A stretch of 45,184 bases of DNA from CAZGMJ01 sp964649005. Its GTDB lineage: Bacteria > Planctomycetota > Phycisphaerae > Sedimentisphaerales > Anaerobacaceae. Position 1 is the stretch's first letter; every line of letters begins with the position of its first letter. The notes below the pieces were generated by a model, which worked only from the letters and a program-made list of their open reading frames with translations, was not told where the DNA came from and made no database searches. The stretch covers positions 1 through 45,184 of the forward strand of contig CAZYMD010000007.1 in NCBI GenBank assembly GCA_964649005.1, given 5' to 3'. Position numbers and translations under genes: made by a program. Positions 15,747-24,786 of the stretch are shown in pieces.

Positions 15747-16895
15747 ATGAAAGCTTTGCCTATAGTCATATTGGTCATTTGCGTGGTTTCGATGGTCGCG
15801 GGGCGTGGATTTGCCGATAGCACAGTGCTCGATCTTGGATCTGAAGAGCTTGTCGAGGCGGGCGGGGTCGATATACAGGTTCCAGGCTATTCTGTGCCAT
15901 CTTATGCAGACTGGAACAGCGATGGGCTGATGGATTTGATTGTAGGAGAAGGCAGCGGCGGTTATACTGCCAAGGTTCGCGTTTATTTAAACACAGGAAC
16001 CGAAGCTGAACCTCAATTCTCAGACTTTATTTACGTCCAATCGAACGGGGCCGATCTTGTCTGTACCGGATCGGGATGCATGGGCTGTTTCCCTCGGGTG
16101 GTATACTGGGATGACGATGATCGTAAAGACCTGCTCGTGGGCCTGTCGATAGGCAATATCAGGCTGTTTTTCAATATCGGGACAGACGAAGAGCCAATAT
16201 TTGACGGCGGAACGCTCTTGCAGGTAGGTCCAGCAGGCTCCAAGTCTAACATATACGTCGGCAGCAGAGCCACGCCGACACTTGTCGATTGGAACAGCGA
16301 CGGTAGAAATGATCTCGTGGCTGGTGCTGTCGATGGCAGAATCCACATATTTATCAACGAAGGAGCGGAAACTGAGCCTGATTTCCTGGTGGAGACTTTA
16401 GCACTGACTGAAATAGGAAATCTCGATATCGGTTCGCGTTCGAGCCCGGAAGTGCTCGATCTTGACTGCGATGGCAATAAGGACATTGTAACGGGTGAAA
16501 CAAACGGGCGATTGCTCTTCTATCGCAATATCGGGACCGACGAGTCGCCTGTTTTTGCCAGCTACGAACTCGTCACATCAGACAGTATTGCTATAGACTT
16601 AGTCGGCACACCAAGATCCAGACCCTTTGTCTGCTATTGGACTGATGACGCCTATCTCGATGTACTCATCGGATCGGGCGATGGCAAGATTCACCTTTAC
16701 CAGGGGACTCCAATGCCAGCGGACTTGAACGCAGACGGTTATGTGGACTTGCTCGATCTGGCTATATTCGCCCAGTACTGGCGTCAGGCAGGCTGTGGTG
16801 AGTGCGGTGGGGCCGATTTGGTCGATGATGACATCGTGGATTTCCAGGACTTAGAAGCCCTGGCTGCAAACTGGCTTGCCACTCCATGTCCGTAA
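15747..16895 (+). CDS. Secreted FG-GAP/VCBS-repeat protein with C-terminal dockerin
   Basis: 382 residues: a Sec signal peptide (~1-23), then an FG-GAP/VCBS-type propeller (~35-325) with repeated 'DWNSDGxxDLxxG' calcium-binding blades and 'IGTDEEPIF' linkers, then a type I dockerin (~328-380). The dockerin has two Ca-binding duplicates, ADLNADGYVDLLDLAIFAQYW and a diverged ADLVDDDIVDFQDLEALAANW. Dockerins dock to cohesins in cellulosomes but in Planctomycetota are common on secreted proteins without cohesins nearby. The protein is probably displayed or secreted and may bind polysaccharide or a partner. It has its own strong promoter and structured leader. The GH127 gene follows 319 nt downstream on the same strand. 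Confidence 0.88.
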   Translation: MKALPIVILVICVVSMVAGRGFADSTVLDLGSEELVEAGGVDIQVPGYSVPSYADWNSDGLMDLIVGEGSGGYTAKVRVYLNTGTEAEPQFSDFIYVQSNGADLVCTGSGCMGCFPRVVYWDDDDRKDLLVGLSIGNIRLFFNIGTDEEPIFDGGTLLQVGPAGSKSNIYVGSRATPTLVDWNSDGRNDLVAGAVDGRIHIFINEGAETEPDFLVETLALTEIGNLDIGSRSSPEVLDLDCDGNKDIVTGETNGRLLFYRNIGTDESPVFASYELVTSDSIAIDLVGTPRSRPFVCYWTDDAYLDVLIGSGDGKIHLYQGTPMPADLNADGYVDLLDLAIFAQYWRQAGCGECGGADLVDDDIVDFQDLEALAANWLATPCP

Positions 16896-17214
16896 GTATA
16901 TCTATATAGACAAATCACCAATCGGGTACAGCGATCTCGCATTCTCCATCGATACAGGAATGCCTACGGCTAATCTCGCACAGTTCTCGATATCATTGCT
17001 GCAACGCTCCAACGCAACGACAAATCGATGAATACGAATCCAACCGCTCTTATTTGACAGCGAACCGGCCCGTGTTTTTTCTTACAAGTGAAGCTCGTGT
17101 TTCGTATAATCTGCGTTTCTCGTTCACAGTCGGGATCGCAGGAACTTTGCAGACGGCTGAGCGGGATTCGGATGAAAAATGCTGCTGTTCTATTGGCAAG
17201 AAAAGGAGTTCAAG
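16896..17214 (+). other. Intergenic region before the GH127 gene
   Basis: About 320 bases without a supported gene. It holds the candidate promoter at 17082-17110 and the AAGGAG ribosome-binding site of the next gene. No terminator was found for the dockerin gene. Confidence 0.6.
17082..17110 (+). promoter_or_regulatory. Candidate sigma70 promoter of the GH127 gene
   Basis: TTACAA (17082-17087), 17-nt spacer, perfect TATAAT (17105-17110), giving a leader of about 98 nt to the ATG at 17215. Confidence 0.5.
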
Positions 17215-19701
17215 ATGTTCAAAAAAGGATTGTTGGCAATAACAGTCGTACTGCCCTTATTGGCATTTGCCGGCTGTAGCGGAAATCAGAGCGTGAAAGT
17301 GGTCTCAAAGCCTGATACTACGATGAAGAATGATTTCTATGTTGGCAATCGAGCCCCCCTGCTGCCCAGTCCTTTTATCAAGCTTCCGATAGGGGCTATT
17401 CGGCCTGAGGGTTGGGTGCGAAGGCAGCTTGAGCTTGAAGCCGAGGGGTTTGTAGGTCATCTGGCGGAAATCAGCAGATTCCTTAAAAAGGACGGCAATG
17501 CGTGGCTAAGCACCGATGGTGTTGGCCAAAACTCCTGGGAGGAACTGCCATATTGGCTCAAAGGCTTCGGGGATTTAGGATACGTTCTTGGCGACAAGCG
17601 CATCATCGACGAGGCCCGCATCTGGATCGACGCTACTATCGCCAGCCAGCGGGAGGATGGGTATTTCGGTCCTCGATCGAATCTTACACATCTCAAAGGC
17701 AAATCGGATATCTGGCCCAACATGATTATGCTCAACGTGCTACAGTCCTTCTACGAGTACTCAGGGGACGAGCGTGTTCTGGAACTAATGACGAAATACT
17801 TCCACTGGCAGTTGACGATACCAGACGAGGACCTTCTATTGCCTTACTGGCAGCAGCAGCGGGCTGGCGATAATCTTGCCAGCGTCTACTGGCTCTATAA
17901 TCGCACAGGCGACGAGAAACTGCTCGAACTGGCCGAGAAGGTTCACCGCAACACGGCTGATTGGACTGCGGGAGTGCCGAACTGGCATGGCGTTAATATT
18001 ACACAGTGCTTCCGAGGACCCGCCATCTTCTATCAGCAGTCAAAGGATCCTAAGCACCTAAACGCCACGGAGCGTGATTACGACACTGTGATGGGGATCT
18101 ACGGTCAGGTTCCGGGCGGGATGTTCGGGGCAGACGAGAACTGTAGAGAAGGATATATCGGACCTCAACAAGCAGCCGAGACGTGTTCGATGGTAGAATT
18201 CATGTTATCGGACGAGATGCTCCTAAAAATAACAGGTGATGCAATCTGGGCGGATCGCTGCGAGGAGGTGGCTTTCAATTCGCTGCCTGCGTCGATGACT
18301 CCCGATCTTAAGGCGTTGCATTACCTTACCAGTGCTAATATGGTCATTTGCGATGCCAAGAGTAAGTCGCCTGGCGTTGAAAACGGTGGTCCGATGTTCC
18401 TGTTCAATCCACACGATCATCGTTGTTGTCAGCATAATGTCGCGCATGGCTGGCCTTACTATGCTGAAAGTCTTTGGATGGCCACGCCGGGCAATGGTCT
18501 GGCAGCGGTGCTGTACGCACCATGCCAGGTAACGGCTAAAGTCGGCGATGGAACCACCGTCACCATTGTCGAAGGAACGAGATATCCTTTCGAAGGACGT
18601 ATCCGTTTGGGCGTTTTGGCTCCACAGGCAGTGAGTTTTCCGCTCTATTTGCGAGTGCCGGGCTGGTGCGACAATCCAAAAGTAACTATCAATGGTAAAG
18701 AGCACTCTTTCCAGGTCGAATCAGGCTTATTCATTGCCGTGGATCGCACATGGAGCAACGGCGACACAGTAGAGCTTGAGCTGCCGATGGAGATTACCTT
18801 AACGAAATGGGCCAAGAACCAGAACAGCATCTCGGTAAACCGGGGGCCTCTGACTTACTCGCTCAAAATCGGCCAGCAGTATGTAAAGGCGGGCGGAACG
18901 GAAAAGTGGCCTGCCTGGGAAATACGGCCAACTACGCCCTGGAACTACGGTCTTCTCGTCAATGAAGACGATCTCGCTTCTTCCTTTGAGGTTGTTGAGG
19001 GGCAGTGGCCAAGCAATAATCAGCCTTTCAAGGCTGAAGCAGCTCCTATCACTATGGTCGCCAAGGGTAAACGCATTCCCGCCTGGCAGCAGGATCACCT
19101 GGGCTTGGTGGGCAAGCTTCAGCCAAGCCCCGTCAAATCCTTGGAGCCGACTGAGAAGGTTACACTGATTCCCATGGGGTGCGCTCACCTACGCATTTCC
19201 GCATTTCCGCAGATCGGAATGGATTCTGACACGGTTGAATGGGAAATGCCCCCAGAGCCACGTCCTACAACACCAACTTCTGCCTCGCATTGCTGGACTA
19301 ACGACCTGCTCACGGCGGCCAGCGACGGCCTTGTTCCTCAGAATTCGAACGATCAGGGAATTCCACGTTTCACGTGGTGGGACCACAAGGGCACTATCGA
19401 GTGGATTCAATACGACTTTAAGAAGCCCACGACGGCCAGTGGAGTGGAAGTCTATTGGTTCGACGATGAACCTGGGGGCGGCTGTCGTATTCCACAGTCG
19501 TGGCGTTTGTTGTACAAGGACGGCGAGGAATTCAAGCCAGTCGCCAATCCGAGTGAGTATGGCACGGCCAAGAACAAGTTCAATACAGTCAAGTTCGATT
19601 CTGTGACCACGACTGTACTTCGTATTGAAGTTCAGCTTCAGCCTGACTTTTCCGCCGGCATTCTCGAATGGAAGCTTGACAAGGCAAACGCTCCCAAATA
19701 G
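17215..19701 (+). CDS. GH127-type beta-L-arabinofuranosidase lipoprotein (DUF1680)
   Basis: 828 residues. The start ATG has AAGGAG 6 nt upstream and opens a lipoprotein signal with lipobox FAGC (Cys21), so the enzyme is lipid-anchored outside the cytoplasm. GH127 enzymes release terminal beta-L-arabinofuranose using a Zn-bound cysteine nucleophile. Glu322-Thr-Cys324 and Cys404-Cys405 match Glu338/Cys340 and Cys417/Cys418 of Bifidobacterium HypBA1. Glu308 may be the acid/base, though the loop is shorter than in HypBA1. The (alpha/alpha)6 barrel (~60-440) is followed by beta-sandwiches, and the last ~140 residues resemble an F5/8 type C carbohydrate-binding domain (WWDHKGTIEWIQYDF). The substrate is inferred from the family; the wider DUF1680 group has varied specificities. 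Confidence 0.88.
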   Translation: MFKKGLLAITVVLPLLAFAGCSGNQSVKVVSKPDTTMKNDFYVGNRAPLLPSPFIKLPIGAIRPEGWVRRQLELEAEGFVGHLAEISRFLKKDGNAWLSTDGVGQNSWEELPYWLKGFGDLGYVLGDKRIIDEARIWIDATIASQREDGYFGPRSNLTHLKGKSDIWPNMIMLNVLQSFYEYSGDERVLELMTKYFHWQLTIPDEDLLLPYWQQQRAGDNLASVYWLYNRTGDEKLLELAEKVHRNTADWTAGVPNWHGVNITQCFRGPAIFYQQSKDPKHLNATERDYDTVMGIYGQVPGGMFGADENCREGYIGPQQAAETCSMVEFMLSDEMLLKITGDAIWADRCEEVAFNSLPASMTPDLKALHYLTSANMVICDAKSKSPGVENGGPMFLFNPHDHRCCQHNVAHGWPYYAESLWMATPGNGLAAVLYAPCQVTAKVGDGTTVTIVEGTRYPFEGRIRLGVLAPQAVSFPLYLRVPGWCDNPKVTINGKEHSFQVESGLFIAVDRTWSNGDTVELELPMEITLTKWAKNQNSISVNRGPLTYSLKIGQQYVKAGGTEKWPAWEIRPTTPWNYGLLVNEDDLASSFEVVEGQWPSNNQPFKAEAAPITMVAKGKRIPAWQQDHLGLVGKLQPSPVKSLEPTEKVTLIPMGCAHLRISAFPQIGMDSDTVEWEMPPEPRPTTPTSASHCWTNDLLTAASDGLVPQNSNDQGIPRFTWWDHKGTIEWIQYDFKKPTTASGVEVYWFDDEPGGGCRIPQSWRLLYKDGEEFKPVANPSEYGTAKNKFNTVKFDSVTTTVLRIEVQLQPDFSAGILEWKLDKANAPK

Positions 19702-19806
19702 AATACGCATCTTTTATGGCATGAGTTCCTCGTGTGCTCATTGCCTTTGGGGGGTAGATTTTCCTTGTCTTGAGAACAGGTTTTATGGAATTACAGAGTC
19801 TATACA

Positions 19807-21195
19807 GTGATTGAATTAAAGGGAACAAGCTGGCAGCAGCGTTATTCGGCGTCGCTTATATGCACGTTGCGGTGCAGAATACTCGACAGGCCTGGGATGC
19901 TTGGCAAGTTGTGCTCGATCATCGGAGATTGTGGCGTACACATCGGGCCTATTGAACCGGTGGAAGCTGAAGCTGACTGCATGATAAGCGACATCAAGCT
20001 GTTTCTGGCGGATAGAAAGCAGCTTGACGATGTGCTTAAGGCACTGGAAGCGGTCAAAGGCATTGAAATCGTTGAAGTTCTCGACGATATTCTGGAAATG
20101 CATCGTCGTGGCGCTATTGAGATTCTCAGCAGGTTTCCAATCCGTTCACAGACAGACTTGCGGATCCTCTATACGCCGGGGGTTGCCCAGGTATGCAAGG
20201 TGATCGAGGATGATCCGGCCTCCGCATGGGACTGGACGGGCATTTGTGACCGCATAGCTATCGTAACCAACGGCACAGCCATTCTGGGCCTCGGGGATAT
20301 CGGACCGGTCGCCGGTTTGCCTGTAATGGAAGGAAAAGCCGCGATATTCGCTGAATTCGTAGGAATCAGCGGCGTTCCAATCCTGATAGACACCAAGGAT
20401 CCGGACACATTCGTAGATACTGTAGTCCAAATTTCTTCTGGATTCGGAGCTATTCAGCTTGAGGATGTTGCCGCACCGGCCTGTTTCGAAATCGAGCAAA
20501 AGCTTATAAATAAGCTGAACATACCTGTGTTCCACGATGATCAGCACGGAACCGCAACTATCGTCCTGGCCGCACTGATAAGCGCCCTTAAGAAAACGGG
20601 CAAGAAACAGCAGGACTGCTCTATTGTTATGCTCGGTTGTGGCGCAGCGGGCATCGCCATCAGTGAAATGCTGCTCAAGTTCGGCTTCGGTGACATCGTT
20701 GTCTATGATTCAAAAGGCGCGGTCTATCGTGGCAGGACCGATAATATGAATCCTTACAAGACTAAGCTGGCCGAAATCACAAACAAGAAGAACGAGAAGG
20801 GCGCTCTGTCCGAAGGTTTCAAGGGCAAGGATGTCTTTATTGGTGTGTCACGGCCGAACATGGTCAGCAAAGACATGGTGACGTCAATGGCCAAGGATTC
20901 CATCGTTCTGCCTCTGGCCAATCCAGTGGGTGAAATCAGCACTGAAGATGCGATAGCGGCAGGCGCTGCTGTTGCTGCCGACGGTCGCGAGATCAACAAT
21001 GCGCTGGCCTACCCTGCAATCTTTAGAGGCGCTCTCGACGCCAAAGCCACCAGCATTACTCTGGAAATGAAAATTGCCGCAGCCAGAAAAATCGCAGAAC
21101 TCGCGCCGGAAGGCGAATTGTTGCCTGATATTCTGGATAGGAATGTGCACAGACAAATCGCTGATGCAGTCGCACACGTTTGCATTAATAAATAG
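19807..21195 (+). CDS. NAD-dependent malic enzyme with N-terminal ACT domain
   Basis: Converts malate to pyruvate and CO2. 462 residues: an ACT regulatory domain (~18-95, DRPGMLGKL), the malic N-terminal domain with Tyr122 (ILYTPGVA) and Lys177 (MEGKAAIF), metal ligands Glu219/Asp220 and Asp244-Asp245 (HDDQHGTATI), then a Rossmann domain with GCGAAGIA (277-284). Asp301 ends beta-2 and points to NAD rather than NADP. The ACT domain suggests control by an amino acid. GTG start at 19807 with no strong ribosome-binding site. It ends 90 nt before the ATPase operon and may be read through into it. Confidence 0.9.
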   Translation: MIELKGTSWQQRYSASLICTLRCRILDRPGMLGKLCSIIGDCGVHIGPIEPVEAEADCMISDIKLFLADRKQLDDVLKALEAVKGIEIVEVLDDILEMHRRGAIEILSRFPIRSQTDLRILYTPGVAQVCKVIEDDPASAWDWTGICDRIAIVTNGTAILGLGDIGPVAGLPVMEGKAAIFAEFVGISGVPILIDTKDPDTFVDTVVQISSGFGAIQLEDVAAPACFEIEQKLINKLNIPVFHDDQHGTATIVLAALISALKKTGKKQQDCSIVMLGCGAAGIAISEMLLKFGFGDIVVYDSKGAVYRGRTDNMNPYKTKLAEITNKKNEKGALSEGFKGKDVFIGVSRPNMVSKDMVTSMAKDSIVLPLANPVGEISTEDAIAAGAAVAADGREINNALAYPAIFRGALDAKATSITLEMKIAAARKIAELAPEGELLPDILDRNVHRQIADAVAHVCINK

Positions 21196-21215
21196 GGTGT
21201 ATTTTCATTTTTGTC

Positions 21216-21224
21216 TGTTATAAT
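21216..21224 (+). promoter_or_regulatory. Extended -10 promoter candidate for the ATPase operon
   Basis: TGTTATAAT (21216-21224) is a full extended -10 element (TGnTATAAT). No good -35 box is seen. Transcription would start near 21231, 55 nt before the first ATPase gene. Confidence 0.5.
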
Positions 21225-21285
21225 ACGCCGGTTTGTTCGGGAGTTACTTCCAGCCAATTGGGGTTGAGTGTACAAAGGCAAGCAA

Positions 21286-21591
21286 ATGGAATTGATCAAG
21301 AAGATTAAAGAGTCCGAAGCCAAGGCGCACGAGATGCAGGAGCAGGCCAAAGCTGAAGCAACAGCTCTGGCGGAAAAGGGCCGAAATAGCAGGCTCGATG
21401 CTCAGACGCAGGCTGAGACGCAGCGCAAGCAGGCGGTCGATGCCGCCATCGCTCAAGCTCGCTCTCAGGCCGAGAAGGAGGTCGAGGGCATCAAAGCCGA
21501 AGCCGAAAACCAGAAGCGTCAACTTCGTGACAGTGTAAGTGGTAAGACCGCAGGTGCGGTCGCAAAGGTAATGGATTACTTGCGAGGCTAA
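21286..21591 (+). CDS. V/A-type ATPase coiled-coil subunit H
   Basis: A 101-residue, almost wholly helical Ala/Glu/Lys/Gln-rich protein, the plan of AhaH/NtpF. It pairs with subunit E to form the peripheral stalk that holds V1 to Vo. The right-handed coiled-coil region spans ~1-85 and the C-terminus 'GAVAKVMDYLRG' is the conserved end of this family. ATG 21286 (AAGG 7 nt upstream) is preferred over GTG 21268. It opens the operon in the archaeal order and sits 3 nt before subunit I. Confidence 0.8.
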   Translation: MELIKKIKESEAKAHEMQEQAKAEATALAEKGRNSRLDAQTQAETQRKQAVDAAIAQARSQAEKEVEGIKAEAENQKRQLRDSVSGKTAGAVAKVMDYLRG

Positions 21592-21594
21592 AAT

Positions 21595-23559
21595 ATGGCT
21601 ATAGCCAGGATGGCAAAAGTCATGATTGTCAGTCATCGCTCGCAGTCGGTTGAGCTACTCGAAGCACTGCAAAGCGAAGGCATCTGTCAGATTCTGAACG
21701 CCGAGGAGGCGGCGGTAGTTAAGGATCTGCCGGAGCTCGCCGTTTCGGCCGAAAGGCCAAGAGACGTCGAGGGACTGTTGGTTCGGCTCGAGAGAAGTGC
21801 TGCTTTTCTGAAAGTCTATGCTACAGTTCCAAAGGGACTTACAAGCGTTTTAGCGCCCCGAACCGTTATCGATAAGCAGGCATACGACAACGTTGTTTCT
21901 GATGTGCAGATTCCAAGCCTTGTAGAAAAGTGCGGACAACTCGAGGCCTCGATGGAGAAGACGAAAGGCCTGACCGAGAGCCTCCAGTCCACGCTCGATA
22001 TGCTGAAGCCCTGGTCGGCGATGAAGAGTCCTGTCGAAGAGCTTGGCATGCTCCACTCGGCGACCTGCTGGACCGGTCTGTTACCCGCTCAACACTTCGA
22101 TCAGGCGATTGAGAAGATGAGCGAGCTTGGTGTCGTAGTCCAGAAGGTCAGCTCGACTTCCAACAAGCATGCGTGCATTATAGTTGCGCTTAATGAGAAC
22201 GCCGACGACGCACAGAAAATTCTGCGGTCTGTGGGGTTCGAAGCAGTTTCATTCGAAGGGATGAACGGAACTGTAGCAGAACTGACTAAAGAACACAGCA
22301 AATCCTTGGACCATGCTCAAAAGCAGCTTCAGGACCAAAGGGCCGATGCTGTCGTATTATCCAAGAATTTGCTGAAACTGCGTATACTGTGCGATCATTA
22401 CCAGAATCTTCTCAAGAGAGAGGTTACGATGGGCAGCGCACCTGCAACCGAGCAGGCTGTGATTCTCGAAGGCTGGGTCAAGCAACACGACTACAGCCGA
22501 CTCGAAAAGCTGGTATCAGGATTCGATGCTTCAAGTCTCGTCAAAACTAAACCGGCTGAGGGCGAGGAGATACCGGTTGAAATCGAAAACAAAAGCGTTG
22601 TGAGACCATTCGAAGCGGTCACGCGTCTTTATGGCATGCCTCAGTATTTGAATATCGATCCGACTGCGCTTTTGATGCCGTTCTTTGCGATCTTTTTCGG
22701 GATGTGTATCGCTGACGCAGGGTACGGTCTTCTGATGATCGCCCTTGCAGCGTTTCTCGTTAAGAAAATGCAGGGAGACAAGAAGCTGCTTATGATGCTC
22801 GGCATCTGCGCGGTTGCGACAGTGTTTGTGGGAGCTTTGACAGGCGGCTGGTTTGGCGACGCCATACAGAAATTCGTTCCGGCACTGGCTCCAGTCAGGT
22901 CGAAGATGATATGGTTTGATCCGTTTCAACAACCCCTTCTGTTCTTCGGGCTCGCGATAGGCCTGGGCTACTTCCAGCTAATCACCGGTCTTGTCATTGC
23001 CTTTATACATAACCTAATACATAAAGACTATATCGCAGCAGCCTGCGATCAACTCACTTGGATCGTAATGCTGAACTCGATTGTCCTTTTTGGCGCGAGC
23101 AAAGCAGGTGTTATACCAGCATGGCTCGGCACGGTCTTCGGGTACATGGCGATCATACCGGCAATCGCGATTTTTCTCTTCAGCCACCGTGAGGGCGGCT
23201 GGGGCGGCCGGCTCGGTATGGGATTCTACAATGTCTTTAGCACGGTTTTTTATCTGGGTGATGTGTTAAGTTACTTGCGGCTCATGGCGCTGGGGATGGT
23301 CGGGGCCGGGCTGGCTATGGCAATCAATGTGATTGCCGAGATCGCGGGCAATATTCCTGTCATCGGCTTCATAGTGACCATCGTGATACTTATCGGAGGC
23401 CACGTATTCAACATGCTGCTGGCGGTGCTGAGTGCTTTCGTTCATACGCTGCGGCTTCAATATGTTGAATTTTTTCCGAAGTTTCTCGTAGGCGGCGGCA
23501 GGGAGTTCCAACCGCTGACAAAGGAATACAAGCACATTTACATGGATACAAGCAAATAA
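21595..23559 (+). CDS. V/A-type ATPase membrane subunit I (a)
   Basis: 654 residues: a cytoplasmic coiled-coil half (~1-345) that meets the peripheral stalk and a membrane half (~350-650) with about seven helices that carries the ion half-channels. The signature 'DVLSYLRLMALGM' puts the essential arginine at Arg562, which displaces the ion from the rotor glutamate. 'GFMFGDxG'-type residues are replaced by 'FFGMCIADAGYGLL', normal for the family. The next gene, the rotor subunit K, starts 33 nt downstream. Confidence 0.93.
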   Translation: MAIARMAKVMIVSHRSQSVELLEALQSEGICQILNAEEAAVVKDLPELAVSAERPRDVEGLLVRLERSAAFLKVYATVPKGLTSVLAPRTVIDKQAYDNVVSDVQIPSLVEKCGQLEASMEKTKGLTESLQSTLDMLKPWSAMKSPVEELGMLHSATCWTGLLPAQHFDQAIEKMSELGVVVQKVSSTSNKHACIIVALNENADDAQKILRSVGFEAVSFEGMNGTVAELTKEHSKSLDHAQKQLQDQRADAVVLSKNLLKLRILCDHYQNLLKREVTMGSAPATEQAVILEGWVKQHDYSRLEKLVSGFDASSLVKTKPAEGEEIPVEIENKSVVRPFEAVTRLYGMPQYLNIDPTALLMPFFAIFFGMCIADAGYGLLMIALAAFLVKKMQGDKKLLMMLGICAVATVFVGALTGGWFGDAIQKFVPALAPVRSKMIWFDPFQQPLLFFGLAIGLGYFQLITGLVIAFIHNLIHKDYIAAACDQLTWIVMLNSIVLFGASKAGVIPAWLGTVFGYMAIIPAIAIFLFSHREGGWGGRLGMGFYNVFSTVFYLGDVLSYLRLMALGMVGAGLAMAINVIAEIAGNIPVIGFIVTIVILIGGHVFNMLLAVLSAFVHTLRLQYVEFFPKFLVGGGREFQPLTKEYKHIYMDTSK

Positions 23560-23592
23560 GTAGTTCTTTGGGATAAGAAAGGCAGGTTGACA

Positions 23593-24108
23593 ATGAGTTA
23601 TGGAATGGCATTTGCTTTGTTGGGTGCGGGATTGGCGGCTTTTCTGGCTGGTATCGGCTCGGCTATTGGGATCAGCATTGCCGGTAGAAGCGCCACGGGC
23701 GTACTGAGCGAGAAACCAGAAAGATACGGCCAGATGTTCGTTATGGTTGTGCTGCCCGGTACTCAGGGATTCTACGGATTTCTTGGAGCTTTTATCGTTA
23801 TGCTTCAGATGAATTTCTTCGGCGGCGGACTTGCTGAGCCAGTCAGTATTAAGCTGGGTCTTCAGATTCTGGCCGCTTGTCTGCCGGTTGGTATTGCAGG
23901 CTTATTCAGCGCCATTCAGCAGGGCAAAGTTTGTGCAGCAGGTATCCTGATGGCGGCCAAGAGACCTGAGATGGCTTTCAAGGCTGGCGTTGTTTACGCA
24001 GTTATGGTCGAGATCTACGCGATTCTTGGTCTTCTGGTAACGCTGTTCATCCTGTGGTTCGGCATTAGCTGGCCGGCGTTCGCAGAAGTCGCACAAGCCG
24101 CCGTCTAA
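23593..24108 (+). CDS. V/A-type ATPase rotor subunit K (duplicated hairpin, predicted Na+ type)
   Basis: 171 residues with four membrane helices formed by duplication of a two-helix hairpin. Only the second hairpin keeps the carboxylate, Glu140 (VMVEIYAILG). The Na+ ligands known in Enterococcus hirae NtpK all have counterparts: Leu54, Thr57, Gln58 and Tyr61 in LPGTQGFYGF, Gln110 in AIQQGKV, and Glu140. This predicts a Na+-translocating rotor. Having one carboxylate per four helices lowers the ion-to-ATP ratio, typical of ATP-driven pumps. ATG 23593 has AGG 6 nt upstream; the TTG two codons earlier is not needed. Confidence 0.93.
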   Translation: MSYGMAFALLGAGLAAFLAGIGSAIGISIAGRSATGVLSEKPERYGQMFVMVVLPGTQGFYGFLGAFIVMLQMNFFGGGLAEPVSIKLGLQILAACLPVGIAGLFSAIQQGKVCAAGILMAAKRPEMAFKAGVVYAVMVEIYAILGLLVTLFILWFGISWPAFAEVAQAAV

Positions 24109-24130
24109 AGACAATTGATTGGATAATGAT

Positions 24131-24721
24131 ATGGACGTTGAACAGGTCGTCGAAAAGATACTCGCCGACGCAAAAGCCGAGGTCGAGAAGGTAATGAAGG
24201 CTGCCAAGCAGAAGGAGGCAGCCGAACAGAAGGAACTCGATCTGCAGCTCGGTGATTATTCCAAGCAGACAGAGGCTCTGGCTCAGAAGGCGGCTGAAGA
24301 TGAGAAGTCGCACATCCTTGCCGCGGCGCGAATGGAAATAGCCAAACAACTGCTGGCTGAGAAACGAATCATCCTTGACGATGTCTTCAAGCAGGCCAGA
24401 GGGCAGTTGCAAAACCTCGGTAACGAGGAGTACTACCCGCTTATGACTAAACTGTTGCTCGGTGCAGTCGAGACAGGTGAAGAGGAAGTGCTGGTCGATA
24501 AGAATGAAACACGTATCGACCAGAATTTCATTAAAAACGTGAACCGCGACCTTGGTTCTCATGGACGTGGTAACCTGCGGCTTGCCGAAGAGAGACTAAA
24601 TATAGGCGGTGGCTTCGTGCTGCGACGTGGGAAGGTCAAGACCAATATCTCTTACGACGTGCTCATAGATCAGTCTCGCAAGGAATTAGAAATCGAATTG
24701 GCAAAAGAGCTGTTCTCGTGA
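24131..24721 (+). CDS. V/A-type ATPase subunit E (peripheral stalk)
   Basis: 196 residues: an N-terminal coiled coil (~1-85, Ala/Lys/Glu-rich) and a C-terminal globular domain with 'GGFVLRRGKVKTNISYDVLID', the family's conserved 'GGfvl..g.i..n.tfdarLe' end. It pairs with subunit H and binds the V1 head. ATG 24131 is chosen; an in-frame TTG lies four codons upstream. The gap to K is 22 nt. Confidence 0.88.
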   Translation: MDVEQVVEKILADAKAEVEKVMKAAKQKEAAEQKELDLQLGDYSKQTEALAQKAAEDEKSHILAAARMEIAKQLLAEKRIILDDVFKQARGQLQNLGNEEYYPLMTKLLLGAVETGEEEVLVDKNETRIDQNFIKNVNRDLGSHGRGNLRLAEERLNIGGGFVLRRGKVKTNISYDVLIDQSRKELEIELAKELFS

Positions 24722-24786
24722 TGTTTTTTGTCGTTTGATTTTGTTGCGAATTTTGAAGTGCGATATTCGAGTTTAGGCAATCTTTT

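Noticed and set aside
17054..17110. TTGACA at 17054 as -35 for TATAAT at 17105
   Set aside because: The spacing of 45 nt is far too long; TTACAA at 17082 fits with 17 nt.
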